A stretch of 64,000 nt of DNA from Pseudomonas lini (GCF_001042905.1 NZ_JYLB01000002.1:620001-684000), one strand, 5' to 3'; counted from the first letter of the stretch, positions 25,647 to 35,243 are shown. The notes: generated from the letters alone by a model not told the origin. Numbers and translations: made by a program.

Positions 25647-27434
25647 ATGGCAGAAGCAATCGCCGATAATGTTCCGGCCAAGGCCACTCCAATAGACGGC
25701 AAACCGCCGCTGTTCGGGTTGTCCTTCCTGGAAAACCTCTCCGAGATGACCATGTTGCGTCAGGTGGGCCTGTTGGTCGGCCTGGCTGCGAGTGTGGCGA
25801 TTGGTTTTGCCGTGGTGTTGTGGTCCCAGCAGCCGGACTACCGGCCTCTGTACGGCAGCCTTGCCGGTCTGGACGCCAAGCAAGTCATGGAAACCCTGGC
25901 CGCGGCCGACATTCCCTACACCGTTGAACCGAACTCCGGTGCCTTGCTGGTCAAGGCCGACGACTTGTCCCGTGCGCGACTCAAGCTCGCGGGCGCTGGT
26001 GTCACTCCCAGCGACGGCAACATCGGTTTCGAGATCCTCGACAAGGAACAGGGGCTGGGCACTAGCCAGTTCATGGAAGCGACCCGTTATCGTCGCGGCC
26101 TCGAAGGCGAACTGGCCCGGACCATTTCCAGCCTGAACAACGTCAAGGGTGCCCGCGTGCATCTGGCGATTCCGAAAAGCTCGGTGTTCGTGCGTGACGA
26201 GCGCAAGCCAAGTGCTTCTGTTCTGGTTGAACTCTATTCCGGTCGCTCGCTGGAGCCGGGTCAGGTCGTCGCTATCATCAATCTGGTGGCGACCAGCGTT
26301 CCTGAACTGAGCAAGTCGCAGATCACCGTTGTCGACCAGAAGGGCAATCTGCTGTCGGATCAGGCGGAAAACTCCGAACTGACCATGGCCGGCAAGCAGT
26401 TCGATTACAGCCGTCGCATGGAAAGCATGCTGACTCAGCGTGTGCATAATATCCTGCAGCCGGTGCTGGGCAACGATCGCTATAAAGCCGAAGTCTCGGC
26501 CGATGTGGACTTCAGCGCCGTCGAGTCGACCTCCGAGCAGTTCAACCCGGATCAGCCGGCGTTGCGCAGCGAGCAGTCGGTCAACGAACAACGCACCGCC
26601 AGCAATGGCCCGCAAGGTGTGCCGGGTGCCCTGAGCAACCAGCCGCCATCGCCAGCCTCGGCGCCGCAAACCACCGGTGGCGCCACCGCGTCGGCCGGCA
26701 TGGTGCAGCCAGGCCAGCCATTGCTCGATGCCAACGGTCAGCAAATCATGGACCCGGCCACCGGCCAGCCAATGCTGGCGCCGTACCCGGCGGACAAGCG
26801 TCAACAATCCACCAAGAACTTCGAGCTCGACCGCTCCATCAGCCACACCAAACAACAGCAGGGTCGTTTGAATCGCCTGTCGGTGTCGGTGGTGGTGGAT
26901 GATCAGGTCAAGGTCAGCGCGGCCAACGGCGAAACCACCCGTGCGCCGTGGAGCGCCGATGAATTGGCGCGCTTCACTCGCCTGGTGCAGGACGCCGTCG
27001 GTTTCGACGCCAGCCGTGGCGACAGCGTCAGTGTGATCAACATGCCGTTCTCCGCCGAGCGCGGTGAAGTGATTGCCGAGATTCCGTTCTATTCCCAGCC
27101 GTGGTTCTGGGACATCGTCAAGCAAGTGCTGGGTGTGTTGTTCATCCTGGTGCTGGTGTTCGGTGTGCTGCGTCCGGTGCTCAACAACATCACCGGTGGC
27201 GGCAAAGACAAGCAACTCGCAGGCCTGGGCAGCGACATGGAGCTCGGTGGCATGGGCGGCCTGGACGGCGAACTGGCCAACGACCGCGTCAGCCTCGGTG
27301 GCCCGACCAGCATCCTGCTGCCGAGCCCGAGCGAAGGCTATGACGCACAGTTGAACGCAATCAAGAGTCTGGTGGCAGAAGATCCGGGTCGCGTGGCCCA
27401 GGTCGTGAAAGAGTGGATTAACGCAGATGAGTGA
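25647..27434 (+). CDS. fliF: Flagellar MS-ring protein
   Basis: FliF builds the membrane ring on which the basal body assembles. The 595-residue protein has two membrane segments (about 36-56, VGLLVGLAASVAIGFAVVLW, and about 490-512, KQVLGVLFILVLVFGVL) flanking a periplasmic region with YscJ-like ring-building motifs. The linker at about 315-375 is rich in Pro, Gln and Ala (GVPGALSNQPPSPASAPQTTGG). The cytoplasmic C terminus (SLVAEDPGRVAQVVKEWIN) is the FliG-binding helix. Its stop overlaps the fliG start by eight bases. Confidence 0.97.
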   Translation: MAEAIADNVPAKATPIDGKPPLFGLSFLENLSEMTMLRQVGLLVGLAASVAIGFAVVLWSQQPDYRPLYGSLAGLDAKQVMETLAAADIPYTVEPNSGALLVKADDLSRARLKLAGAGVTPSDGNIGFEILDKEQGLGTSQFMEATRYRRGLEGELARTISSLNNVKGARVHLAIPKSSVFVRDERKPSASVLVELYSGRSLEPGQVVAIINLVATSVPELSKSQITVVDQKGNLLSDQAENSELTMAGKQFDYSRRMESMLTQRVHNILQPVLGNDRYKAEVSADVDFSAVESTSEQFNPDQPALRSEQSVNEQRTASNGPQGVPGALSNQPPSPASAPQTTGGATASAGMVQPGQPLLDANGQQIMDPATGQPMLAPYPADKRQQSTKNFELDRSISHTKQQQGRLNRLSVSVVVDDQVKVSAANGETTRAPWSADELARFTRLVQDAVGFDASRGDSVSVINMPFSAERGEVIAEIPFYSQPWFWDIVKQVLGVLFILVLVFGVLRPVLNNITGGGKDKQLAGLGSDMELGGMGGLDGELANDRVSLGGPTSILLPSPSEGYDAQLNAIKSLVAEDPGRVAQVVKEWINADE

Positions 27435-28446
27435 TAACCGAGCCGTTGCCGCCAAACTGACCAAGGTCGACAAAGCCGCGATTCTGCTGCTGTCCCTCGG
27501 TTCCACCGATGCTGCGCAAGTGCTGCGCCACATGGGGCCCAAAGAGGTCCAGCGTGTGGGTGTGGCGATGGCCCAGATGGGCAACGTGCACCGCGAGCAG
27601 GTCGAACAGGTCATGAGCGAATTCGTCGACATCGTCGGCGACCAGACCAGCCTGGGCGTCGGTTCCGATGACTACGTGCGCAAAATGCTTACCCAGGCAC
27701 TGGGCGAAGACAAGGCCAACGGCCTGATCGACCGGATCCTGCTGGGCGGCAACACCAGTGGCCTCGACAGCCTGAAGTGGATGGAACCGCGCGCCGTCGC
27801 CGACGTGATCCGTTACGAGCACCCGCAAATCCAGGCAATCGTGGTCGCGTACCTCGACCCGGATCAGGCGGGTGAAGTACTGGGCAACTTCGACCACAAG
27901 GTTCGACTGGACATCATTCTGCGGGTGTCCTCGCTGAATACCGTACAACCAGCGGCCCTGAAAGAACTCAACCAGATTCTCGAGAAGCAGTTCTCCGGCA
28001 ACTCGAATGCCTCGCGCACCACCCTGGGTGGCATCAAGCGTGCGGCCGACATCATGAACTTCCTCGACAGCTCGATCGAAGGTCAGCTGATGGATTCGAT
28101 CCGCGAAGTCGACGAAGACCTGTCCGGTCAGATCGAAGACCTCATGTTCGTGTTCAACAACCTGTCCGATGTCGACGACCGCGGCATTCAGGCGCTGTTA
28201 CGCGAAGTGTCCTCGGACGTCCTGGTGCTGGCCCTCAAGGGTTCGGACGAAGGCGTCAAGGAGAAGATCTTCAAGAACATGTCCAAACGGGCGGCCGAAC
28301 TGTTGCGCGACGACCTCGAAGCCAAAGGCCCGGTGCGCGTCAGCGACGTGGAAACCGCGCAGAAAGAAATCCTCACCATTGCCCGCCGTATGGCCGAAGC
28401 CGGAGAAATCGTTCTCGGCGGGAAGGGCGGCGAAGAGATGATCTAA
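27427..28446 (+). CDS. fliG: Flagellar motor switch protein FliG
   Basis: FliG sits on the MS ring and interacts with the stators to generate torque. The 339-residue protein shows the N-terminal FliF-binding part (LTKVDKAAILLLSLGSTDAA), the middle-domain EHPQ motif (YEHPQIQAIVVAYL) and the C-terminal torque region with alternating charges (LRDDLEAKGPVRVSDVETAQ). ATG 27427 lies within the fliF end, so the two are coupled. Confidence 0.97.
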   Translation: MSDNRAVAAKLTKVDKAAILLLSLGSTDAAQVLRHMGPKEVQRVGVAMAQMGNVHREQVEQVMSEFVDIVGDQTSLGVGSDDYVRKMLTQALGEDKANGLIDRILLGGNTSGLDSLKWMEPRAVADVIRYEHPQIQAIVVAYLDPDQAGEVLGNFDHKVRLDIILRVSSLNTVQPAALKELNQILEKQFSGNSNASRTTLGGIKRAADIMNFLDSSIEGQLMDSIREVDEDLSGQIEDLMFVFNNLSDVDDRGIQALLREVSSDVLVLALKGSDEGVKEKIFKNMSKRAAELLRDDLEAKGPVRVSDVETAQKEILTIARRMAEAGEIVLGGKGGEEMI

Positions 28447-28453
28447 GGTCACT

Positions 28454-29263
28454 ATGTCGTCTAAACATGATGAGTCCAACACCGACCTGATCCGGGCCAA
28501 GGATGTCAGTGGTTTCGACATCTGGTCGCTGCCCAGCTTCGACCCGTTTGTGCCGGAACCCGAGCCGGAGCCGGAGCCCGAACCGCCGGAAATGGAAGAA
28601 GTGCCGCTGGAAGAAGTCCAGCCACTGACCCTCGAAGAGCTCGAAAGCATTCGTCAGGAGGCCTACAACGAAGGCTTCGCCGTTGGCGAAAAAGAAGGTT
28701 TCCACAGCACCACGCTCAAGGTCCGTCAGGAAGCCGAAGTGGCCCTGACGGCCAAGATCGCTGGCCTGGAACAGCTGATGGCCAGCCTGTTCGAGCCGAT
28801 TGCCGAGCAGGACACGCAGATCGAAAAGTCGCTGGTCGACCTCGTGCAGCACATCACCAAACAAGTGATTCAGCGCGAACTGGCCATCGACTCGACGCAA
28901 ATCGAACACGTCATGCGCGAAGCGCTCAAGCTCTTGCCGCTGGGCGTGGGCAATGTGCGGCTGTACATCAACCCGCAGGATTTCGAACAGGTCAAAGCCC
29001 TGCGCGAGCGCCATGAAGAAACCTGGCGCATCGTCGAGGACGAGTCGTTGTTGCCGGGCGGTTGCCGGGTCGAGACTGAACACAGTCGCATCGACGCCAC
29101 CATCGAAACCCGTATTACCCAAGTCATGGCCAAGCTGTTCGATCAATTGCACGATCAGGCGCTGCACCCGGCCGCGCCGGACCTGAGCCTGGAACTGCCG
29201 GTCGACGAAAAGCCTGCGGTTACCCCGGTCGAGTCGGCACTGGATGATCCCGATGCGCCTTGA
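28454..29263 (+). CDS. fliH: Flagellar export ATPase regulator FliH
   Basis: FliH dimers bind FliI and dock it at the export gate through FliN. The 269-residue protein has a V-ATPase-E-like C-terminal domain ([56 protein letters not shown]). The N-terminal region contains a Pro-Glu dipeptide run at about residues 34-44, followed by further acidic residues. The end overlaps fliI. Confidence 0.95.
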   Translation: MSSKHDESNTDLIRAKDVSGFDIWSLPSFDPFVPEPEPEPEPEPPEMEEVPLEEVQPLTLEELESIRQEAYNEGFAVGEKEGFHSTTLKVRQEAEVALTAKIAGLEQLMASLFEPIAEQDTQIEKSLVDLVQHITKQVIQRELAIDSTQIEHVMREALKLLPLGVGNVRLYINPQDFEQVKALRERHEETWRIVEDESLLPGGCRVETEHSRIDATIETRITQVMAKLFDQLHDQALHPAAPDLSLELPVDEKPAVTPVESALDDPDAP

Positions 29264-30611
29264 TCGCACCAGCTTCGCCAAGCGCTTGGGTAGCTACGCC
29301 GAGGCCACGGAGCTGGCTGGAGCGCCAATCCTCGAAGGTCGCCTGCTGCGCATGGTCGGCCTGACCCTCGAAGCCGAAGGCTTGCGCGCCGCCATGGGCA
29401 GCCGCTGCATGGTCATCAACGATGACAGCTATCACCCGGTGCAAGTCGAAGCCGAGGTCATGGGATTCTCTGGCAGCAAAGTTTTTCTGATGCCGGTTGG
29501 CAGCGTCGCCGGCATCGCTCCCGGTGCCCGTGTGGTTCCGTTGGCCGATACCGGTCGTCTGCCCATGGGCATGAGCATGCTTGGGCGGGTGCTCGATGGC
29601 GCCGGTCGTCCGCTCGACGGCAAAGGTGGCATGAAGGCCGAAGATTGGGTGCCGATGGACGGCCCGACCATCAACCCGCTCAAGCGTGACCCGATCAGCC
29701 AGCCGCTGGACGTCGGTATTCGCAGCATCAACGGTTTGTTGACGGTTGGTCGCGGCCAGCGGCTCGGGCTGTTCGCCGGTACCGGCGTGGGCAAGAGTGT
29801 GCTGCTGGGCATGATGACCCGTTTTACCGAAGCCGACATTATCGTCGTCGGGCTGATCGGTGAGCGGGGTCGTGAAGTTAAAGAATTCATCGAGCACATC
29901 CTCGGTGAAGAAGGGCTCAAGCGTTCGGTGGTGGTGGCGTCGCCGGCGGACGATGCGCCGCTGATGCGTCTGCGCGCGGCCATGTACTGCACACGGATCG
30001 CCGAGTACTTCCGCGACAAGGGCAAGAATGTCCTGTTGCTCATGGATTCCCTGACCCGTTTCGCCCAGGCCCAGCGGGAGATCGCCCTGGCTATCGGCGA
30101 ACCGCCAGCGACCAAGGGCTATCCGCCGTCGGTGTTCGCCAAGTTGCCGAAACTGGTGGAGCGCGCCGGTAATGCCGAAAAGGGCGGCGGTTCGATCACT
30201 GCGTTTTATACCGTATTGTCCGAAGGCGACGATCAGCAGGACCCGATCGCCGACGCGGCGCGAGGCGTGCTCGACGGGCACATCGTGTTGTCCCGGCGTC
30301 TAGCCGAGGAAGGGCATTACCCGGCCATCGATATCGAAGCGTCCATCAGTCGGGTCATGCCGTCGGTGGTCGGCATCAAGCACATGAATCACGCGCAGAC
30401 GTTCAAGCAATACTGGTCGCGCTATCAGCAGAGCCGCGACCTGATTAGCGTTGGCGCCTATGTGCCCGGCGGTGACCGGGAAACTGACGCCGCGATCCAT
30501 CTGCAACCGGCCATGACCATGTACCTGCGCCAGGGCTTGAACGACAACATCAGCATGGGCGCCAGCGAAAACCATCTTGCTTCGGTCTTCGCCCCGGCGC
30601 CGGGCGGCTAA
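29253..30611 (+). CDS. fliI: Flagellum-specific export ATPase FliI
   Basis: Hexameric F1-like ATPase that helps unfold and pass substrates into the export gate. The 452-residue protein has Walker [16 protein letters not shown] (about 173-187), the catalytic [15 protein letters not shown], Walker [20 protein letters not shown] and [26 protein letters not shown] use ATG 29253 ([12 protein letters not shown]), matching the family N terminus; ATG 29244 is also in frame. It overlaps fliH by eleven bases. Confidence 0.96.
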   Translation: MRLDRTSFAKRLGSYAEATELAGAPILEGRLLRMVGLTLEAEGLRAAMGSRCMVINDDSYHPVQVEAEVMGFSGSKVFLMPVGSVAGIAPGARVVPLADTGRLPMGMSMLGRVLDGAGRPLDGKGGMKAEDWVPMDGPTINPLKRDPISQPLDVGIRSINGLLTVGRGQRLGLFAGTGVGKSVLLGMMTRFTEADIIVVGLIGERGREVKEFIEHILGEEGLKRSVVVASPADDAPLMRLRAAMYCTRIAEYFRDKGKNVLLLMDSLTRFAQAQREIALAIGEPPATKGYPPSVFAKLPKLVERAGNAEKGGGSITAFYTVLSEGDDQQDPIADAARGVLDGHIVLSRRLAEEGHYPAIDIEASISRVMPSVVGIKHMNHAQTFKQYWSRYQQSRDLISVGAYVPGGDRETDAAIHLQPAMTMYLRQGLNDNISMGASENHLASVFAPAPGG

Positions 30612-30617
30612 CCGGCC

Positions 30618-31067
30618 ATGGCCCAGAGCCGCGCAGCACGCCTGGCACCCGTGGTGGAAATGGCCGAAAAGGCCGAAAAAACCGCGGTTATGCGCCTCGG
30701 ACACTTCCAGGGCCAGGTTCGTCTGGCGGAAAGCAAGCTCGCCGACCTCGAAAACTTCCGCCTCGAATACCAGGAACAGTGGATCGTGCGCGGCAGTAGC
30801 GGCGTGTCGGGCCAATGGTTGCTGGGTTATCAGGGCTTTCTCGCGCAACTGGGCACGGCCATCGACCAGCAGCGTCAGAGCCTGAACTGGCACCAAAACA
30901 ATCTGAACAAGTCCCGGGAAGCCTGGCAGCAGGCGTTTGCCCGGGTCGAAGGTTTGCGCAAACTGGTTCAGCGCTACATGGATGAGGCACGGCAACTGGA
31001 GGACAAGCGTGAGCAGAAGCTGCTGGATGAACTGTCCCAGCGATTGCCTCGGCACGATCCGTATTGA
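30618..31067 (+). CDS. fliJ: Flagellar export protein FliJ
   Basis: FliJ is the central stalk-like helper of the FliI ATPase and binds FlhA. The 149-residue protein is a long antiparallel coiled coil typical of the family (ARLAPVVEMAEKAEKTAVMR; FQGQVRLAESKLADLENFRLEYQEQW; LVQRYMDEARQLEDKREQKLLDEL). It follows fliI by six bases and is last in the fliE operon; a REP palindrome lies directly downstream. Confidence 0.93.
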   Translation: MAQSRAARLAPVVEMAEKAEKTAVMRLGHFQGQVRLAESKLADLENFRLEYQEQWIVRGSSGVSGQWLLGYQGFLAQLGTAIDQQRQSLNWHQNNLNKSREAWQQAFARVEGLRKLVQRYMDEARQLEDKREQKLLDELSQRLPRHDPY

Positions 31068-31078
31068 GTGTCGGTTTT

Positions 31079-31160
31079 AAAAGATCGCAGCCTGCGGCAG
31101 CTCCTACATGGGCCGATGTGAATCCGATCCTGTAGGAGCTGCCGAAGGCTGCGATCTTTT
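31079..31160. repeat. REP palindrome pair after fliJ
   Basis: Two inverted arms of 29 bases, starting AAAAGATCGCAG on the left and ending CTGCGATCTTTT on the right, around a 24-base spacer. The arms differ at one internal position (CTGCGG left, CGAAGG right). This is the REP/BIME type of fluorescent pseudomonads and may also act as a transcript end or mRNA-stabilising hairpin. Confidence 0.9.
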
Positions 31161-31232
31161 GACCTTGCTCCAGCCTCCATCAGGTGCTAAACCTTCTACA
31201 CGTACGTTCGCCAATGACAAGGAAGCCGTGAA

Positions 31233-31538
31233 ATGTCAGTCGTTACAGAAGTATCTCAGGATGGGAAAAAGCTGACGATTTCGATCGAGGGGCGATTCGA
31301 TTTCGGTCGGCATCAGGAGTTTCGCGAGTCCTACGAGCGACTCAACAGTAAACCCGAGTCCATTGTGGTGGACCTGAAGAAAGCCACTTATCTCGATAGC
31401 TCGGCGCTGGGCATGCTGCTTCTACTGCGTGATCACGCCGGTGGCGACAGTTCCGATATTCGCGTCGTTAACAGCAGCACCGACGTGAAGAAAATCCTCG
31501 CCATTTCCAACTTCGACAAGTTGTTCGACATCAGTTGA
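31233..31538 (+). CDS. hsbA: STAS-domain anti-sigma factor antagonist (HsbA-like)
   Basis: A 101-residue STAS protein with the phosphoacceptor motif TYLDSSALGMLLLLRDHA; S56 corresponds to the regulatory serine of HsbA. In P. aeruginosa HsbA is controlled by HsbR and HptB and switches partner between the anti-sigma factor FlgM and a diguanylate cyclase, linking flagella to biofilm. Here the next two genes encode the HsbR- and HptB-like proteins, so the module is complete and lies within the flagellar cluster. ATG 31233 follows AAGGAAG. Confidence 0.87.
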   Translation: MSVVTEVSQDGKKLTISIEGRFDFGRHQEFRESYERLNSKPESIVVDLKKATYLDSSALGMLLLLRDHAGGDSSDIRVVNSSTDVKKILAISNFDKLFDIS

Positions 31539-31540
31539 TC

Positions 31541-33244
31541 ATGCAGCAGCTTGAACCGCTGACGATACTGATCGCTGAAGACAGCGCGGCCGATCGCCTG
31601 CTGCTGTCGACCATCGTCCGGCGTCAGGGCCATGAAGTGCTGACGGCCGCCAACGGTGCCGAGGCGGTCGAAGCATTCCGCTCGCAGCGACCGCATCTGG
31701 TACTGATGGACGCCATGATGCCGGTGATGGACGGTTTCGAGGCTGCGCAGCAGATCAAGGCGCTAGCCGGCGAAACGCTGGTGCCGATCATCTTTTTGAC
31801 GTCGCTGACCGAAAGCGAAGCCTTGGCTCGTTGTCTGGAAGCCGGGGGCGACGATTTTCTGGCAAAGCCTTACAACCAAGTGATCCTCGCCGCCAAGATC
31901 AAGGCCATGGACCGCTTGCGACGTTTGCAAGCCACGGTGCTGGAGCAGCGCGACCTGATCGCCAGGCACCACGATTACCTGCTCAACGAACAACGGGTGG
32001 CCAAAGCGGTGTTCGACAAGGTCGCCCACTCCGGTTGCCTGAATGCACCGAACATCCGTTACCTGCAATCACCCTATGCGCTGTTCAACGGCGATCTGTT
32101 ACTGGCCGCGTTCACTCCGGCCGGCGACATGCACGTGTTGCTCGGCGATTTCACCGGTCATGGTTTGCCGGCCGCTGTGGGTGCCATGCCTCTGGCTGAA
32201 GTCTTCTACGGCATGACCGCCAAGGGCTACGGCTTGTCCGAAACCCTGCGCGAGATGAACGCCAAGCTCAAACGTATTCTGCCGGTGGACATGTTCTGCT
32301 GTGCGACCCTGCTGTGCCTGAGCTTTCAGCGAGGATCGGTGGAGGTCTGGAACGGTGGGATGCCGGACGGTTACTTGCACAGCACCGCCAGCGGCGAACG
32401 CATCGCGCTGACGGCACGGCACTTGCCGCTGGGGGTGCTGAGCCCGCAAACCTTCGATGACCGCACCGAGGTGTTCCCGATGGCCGTCGGGGATCGGGTC
32501 TTTCTGTTGTCCGACGGGGTGATCGATACCTGCGATGAAAATGAACAATTGTTTGGCGTAGAGCGATTGGAGCAGGTGTTTGCAGCCAATCGTCAGCCTG
32601 ATGCGCTGTTCGAAGAAATCGAACAGGCCCTGCGGGACTTTCGCGGCGAGGCTCGCGATGACGTGAGCATGGTCGAGGTCCGTCTACTGGAGGCTGCGCA
32701 ACTGAGTCCGCCGGTGCCGGTGTACTCCGACAGCGGTCAGTCAAGCCCGCTGGACTGGTCGGTGAGTTTTGAGTTTCGCGCCGGCACCCTCAAGCGCTTC
32801 AATCCGCTGCCGTACTTGTTGCAGTTGCTGCTTGAGGTGCATGGCCTGCGCGCTCAGAGTGGCGCACTCTACAGTGTGCTGGCAGAGCTTTATTCCAATG
32901 CCCTGGAACATGGCGTGCTGGGCCTGGATTCGAGTCTGAAACGCGATGCTTCAGGTTTTGCGCGCTATTATCAGCAGCGCAATACGCGCCTGGACGAATT
33001 GCGCGACGGTTATGTGCGGGTACATTTGCAGGTGTCGCCAAGAGGCGAGGGCGGTTGCCTGACGGTCCGGGTCGAAGACAGTGGCAAGGGTTTCGATGTG
33101 GCGCGGGTGATGGCGCGTCCTGTCGATGATGTCCGTCTGTCGGGACGTGGAGTCAGTTTGATCCGCCAGTTGAGCGATCATGCGAGCTGGTCCGATAATG
33201 GTCGAAGTGCTCGCGTGGAGTTTTTCTGGGAGGCTCTGGCATAA
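31541..33244 (+). CDS. hsbR: Response regulator with PP2C phosphatase and kinase-like domain (HsbR-like)
   Basis: A 567-residue protein with three parts: a receiver domain (phosphoacceptor D57 in HLVLMDAMMPVMDG), a SpoIIE/PP2C-type phosphatase (LLLAAFTPAGDMHVLLGDFTGHGLPAAVGAMPL; DRVFLLSDGVIDTCD; DDVSMVEVRLL) and a C-terminal HATPase_c domain (VLAELYSNALEHGVLG; VRVEDSGKGFD; GRGVSLIRQL). Phosphatase and kinase together set the phosphorylation of the STAS protein encoded before it. ATG 31541 lies just after the hsbA stop with no clear ribosome site; TTG 31535 overlaps that stop, so coupling is likely. Confidence 0.88.
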   Translation: MQQLEPLTILIAEDSAADRLLLSTIVRRQGHEVLTAANGAEAVEAFRSQRPHLVLMDAMMPVMDGFEAAQQIKALAGETLVPIIFLTSLTESEALARCLEAGGDDFLAKPYNQVILAAKIKAMDRLRRLQATVLEQRDLIARHHDYLLNEQRVAKAVFDKVAHSGCLNAPNIRYLQSPYALFNGDLLLAAFTPAGDMHVLLGDFTGHGLPAAVGAMPLAEVFYGMTAKGYGLSETLREMNAKLKRILPVDMFCCATLLCLSFQRGSVEVWNGGMPDGYLHSTASGERIALTARHLPLGVLSPQTFDDRTEVFPMAVGDRVFLLSDGVIDTCDENEQLFGVERLEQVFAANRQPDALFEEIEQALRDFRGEARDDVSMVEVRLLEAAQLSPPVPVYSDSGQSSPLDWSVSFEFRAGTLKRFNPLPYLLQLLLEVHGLRAQSGALYSVLAELYSNALEHGVLGLDSSLKRDASGFARYYQQRNTRLDELRDGYVRVHLQVSPRGEGGCLTVRVEDSGKGFDVARVMARPVDDVRLSGRGVSLIRQLSDHASWSDNGRSARVEFFWEALA

Positions 33245-33275
33245 TCCCAGGCGTTCTTGATCAAGGAGTGAACAA

Positions 33276-33623
33276 GTGGCTGACACACATCTGGACCGTG
33301 ACGTGCTGAGCGCGTTGCAGGAAGTTATGGAAGACGGGTATCCAGAATTGCTCGATACCTTTCTCGCCGATTCCGAAGAGCGCTTGAGTCTGCTGCGCCA
33401 AGTTGACGATGCCGAGAAGTTGGGCGCCGCCGCGCACAGCTTCAAAGGCAGCAGCAGCAATATGGGCGCTACCCGGCTGGCAGAGTTGTGCCATGAGCTG
33501 GAGCAGCGAGCCAAGCAGAAAAGCCTCGAAGGCATTGAGGCGCTGGTCGGAGAAATTGACGGTGAGTTCGCCATTGTCCGGCCACTCTACGAAGCGGAAC
33601 GTCAGCGTTCCCTTGCTGAATAA
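33276..33623 (+). CDS. hptB: Histidine phosphotransfer protein HptB
   Basis: A 115-residue HPt domain protein. The phosphorylated histidine is H54 in AAAHSFKGSSSNMGA. In P. aeruginosa HptB receives phosphate from hybrid kinases and passes it to HsbR. The start is a GTG at 33276 with AAGGAG at a good distance. It is the third gene of the module and is followed by fliK, which has its own predicted promoter. Confidence 0.88.
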   Translation: MADTHLDRDVLSALQEVMEDGYPELLDTFLADSEERLSLLRQVDDAEKLGAAAHSFKGSSSNMGATRLAELCHELEQRAKQKSLEGIEALVGEIDGEFAIVRPLYEAERQRSLAE

Positions 33624-33662
33624 GGCAACCGTCCAGCGCTTTTGGCGGCCAGCGAGCAAAGC

Positions 33663-33678
33663 TGGCTCGACCCTTGCA
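33663..33678 (+). promoter_or_regulatory. Predicted sigma-54 promoter of fliK
   Basis: TGGCTCG-N4-TTGCA; GG and GC are ten bases apart and only one base of TGGCACG differs. It lies 51 bases before fliK and downstream of hptB, separating fliK from the hsbA-hptB unit. Confidence 0.7.
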
Positions 33679-33728
33679 TTTAACTCACTCAACTGTACCT
33701 ACGATCCCAGTGCAGCGGAGACCGTTTT

Positions 33729-35099
33729 ATGCCCGTTACCCCCAATATTCTTCTTCAGGCCGCCGCTACGGCCAAGACTCAAGCCGCATCCGCCAATACG
33801 CCGGCGCTAACGGCTGAGCCCGGGGACAAGGCGTCCAGCTTCGCTGAGGTCTACGCCAATCAAGCCCAGAACAAGCCTGTTGTGATCGCTGATAAATCGG
33901 CCAGTCCGGCGACTGATAATGCGCCGCAAGGCACCGGCAAACCGGACGTCAGCAGCGATAAAGCTGCCGCCCCGGAACCTGCGGTTGCCGATAGCGGCAA
34001 TTCCTTGCCTGCCGATAAACCGGCGCCGACAGACGATGCGACGGCCAGCGATGACAAGCCGGAGACGACCGATACACCGGTAGCCGATGCTCCACCGGTT
34101 GAGCCGAGCCTTGATCCGGCCCTCGATCCTGCCTTGATGCAGGCCGTTCAACCATTGGTGGCCGTGCCGGTAGCGCAGGCACCTGCGCCGGTTGTGACGA
34201 GCGTTGCACCACAGGTTGAAGCGCCGGTTGCCGCTGCCATCGTTGCCGCACCCGCACAAGCCGGCACCGCCACCGTCGACAGCGATTTCGATCCTGAAGC
34301 CGATCCACTCGATGCGCTGCCAGCGGTGCGTCTGGCCATGGAGCAAGGTGGTCACGTTTCCGCTTCTAGCCAGGCCCAGCCAAAAGCGTCCCCGGCCCAG
34401 GCTCAGGCCGACGGCGAACCGACCTCGGCGCAAAGCTTTGCCGTGGGCATGGCGAGTATGCTCGATGTGCAAGCCGATCAGGACAGCACCAGCCAGGGCG
34501 GCGAGAAGGCCTTCAGTGGCCTGATTGATGACGGTCTCAAGGATCTCAAATCCGCCAGCAGTGATACCCGTGTCGATGATTTCGCCAACCGTCTGGCGGC
34601 ACTGACCCAGGCGGCAACGCCGAAGACTGCCAATGCATTGCCGGTGAACCAGCCGATCGCCATGCATCAGAGCGGTTGGACTGAAGAGGTGGTCAACCGG
34701 GTCATGTACCTGTCCAGCGCCAACCTCAAAGCGGCCGATATTCAGTTGCAGCCGGCCGAGTTGGGGCGCCTCGATATTCGGGTGAACATGGTGCCGGATC
34801 AGCAGACCCAGGTGACCTTCATGAGCGCCCACCCAAGCGTTCGCGAAGCGCTCGACGGGCAAATGCATCGCCTGCGTGACATGTTCGCGCAGCAAGGCAT
34901 GGGCCAGGTCGACGTCAACGTTTCCGATCAGTCCCGTGGCTGGCAGGGTCAGGAACAGGCTCAACAGGGGCAGGGTGGACGTAGCAACGCCAGTGGCGGT
35001 CGCCTCGACTCTGTCGATGAAGAACTTCCTGCGACTGTCGCTGAAGTAGCCGCCAGTACCAGCGTGATTGGCTCCAGCGCCGTCGATTATTACGCCTGA
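33729..35099 (+). CDS. fliK: Flagellar hook-length control protein FliK
   Basis: FliK measures hook length and triggers the switch of export specificity through FlhB. The 456-residue protein has a long Pro/Ala/Asp-rich disordered N-terminal part (about 1-300) and a compact C-terminal Flg_hook domain (about 315-410; ADIQLQPAELGRLDIRVNMV, VTFMSAHPSVREALDGQMHRLRDMF, VDVNVSDQSRG). The extreme C terminus is Gln/Gly-rich. A GGAG ribosome site precedes ATG 33729. A second Flg_hook protein is encoded at 56526-58100. Confidence 0.95.
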   Translation: MPVTPNILLQAAATAKTQAASANTPALTAEPGDKASSFAEVYANQAQNKPVVIADKSASPATDNAPQGTGKPDVSSDKAAAPEPAVADSGNSLPADKPAPTDDATASDDKPETTDTPVADAPPVEPSLDPALDPALMQAVQPLVAVPVAQAPAPVVTSVAPQVEAPVAAAIVAAPAQAGTATVDSDFDPEADPLDALPAVRLAMEQGGHVSASSQAQPKASPAQAQADGEPTSAQSFAVGMASMLDVQADQDSTSQGGEKAFSGLIDDGLKDLKSASSDTRVDDFANRLAALTQAATPKTANALPVNQPIAMHQSGWTEEVVNRVMYLSSANLKAADIQLQPAELGRLDIRVNMVPDQQTQVTFMSAHPSVREALDGQMHRLRDMFAQQGMGQVDVNVSDQSRGWQGQEQAQQGQGGRSNASGGRLDSVDEELPATVAEVAASTSVIGSSAVDYYA

Positions 35100-35117
35100 T
35101 AAATTAGGGCGCCCCTC

Positions 35118-35195
35118 AAAAGATCGCAGCCTTCGGCAGCTCCTACAGGGTGTACACCATCCAACTGTAGGAGCTGCCGAAGGCTGCGATCTTTT
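35118..35195. repeat. REP palindrome pair after fliK
   Basis: Two 29-base inverted arms with the same core as the element after fliJ, here a perfect match to each other (CTTCGG/CCGAAG variant), around a 20-base spacer. It starts 18 bases after the fliK stop and ends about 50 bases before the fliL promoter. Confidence 0.92.
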
Positions 35196-35243
35196 GATTT
35201 TAGGTGCCTGCCCGCCGCCATCCATTTTGCCCTCAGACACTTC

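Noticed and set aside
25539..27632. 697-codon open frame on the - strand opposite fliF
   Set aside because: It is the complement shadow of the GC-rich fliF/fliE/fliG codons; its His/Arg/Gln-rich translation shows no domain, and the + strand genes are certain.
31188..31217. TAAA ... GCCAATGA before hsbA as a sigma-28 promoter
   Set aside because: The spacer is 18 bases rather than 15 and the -10 matches poorly.
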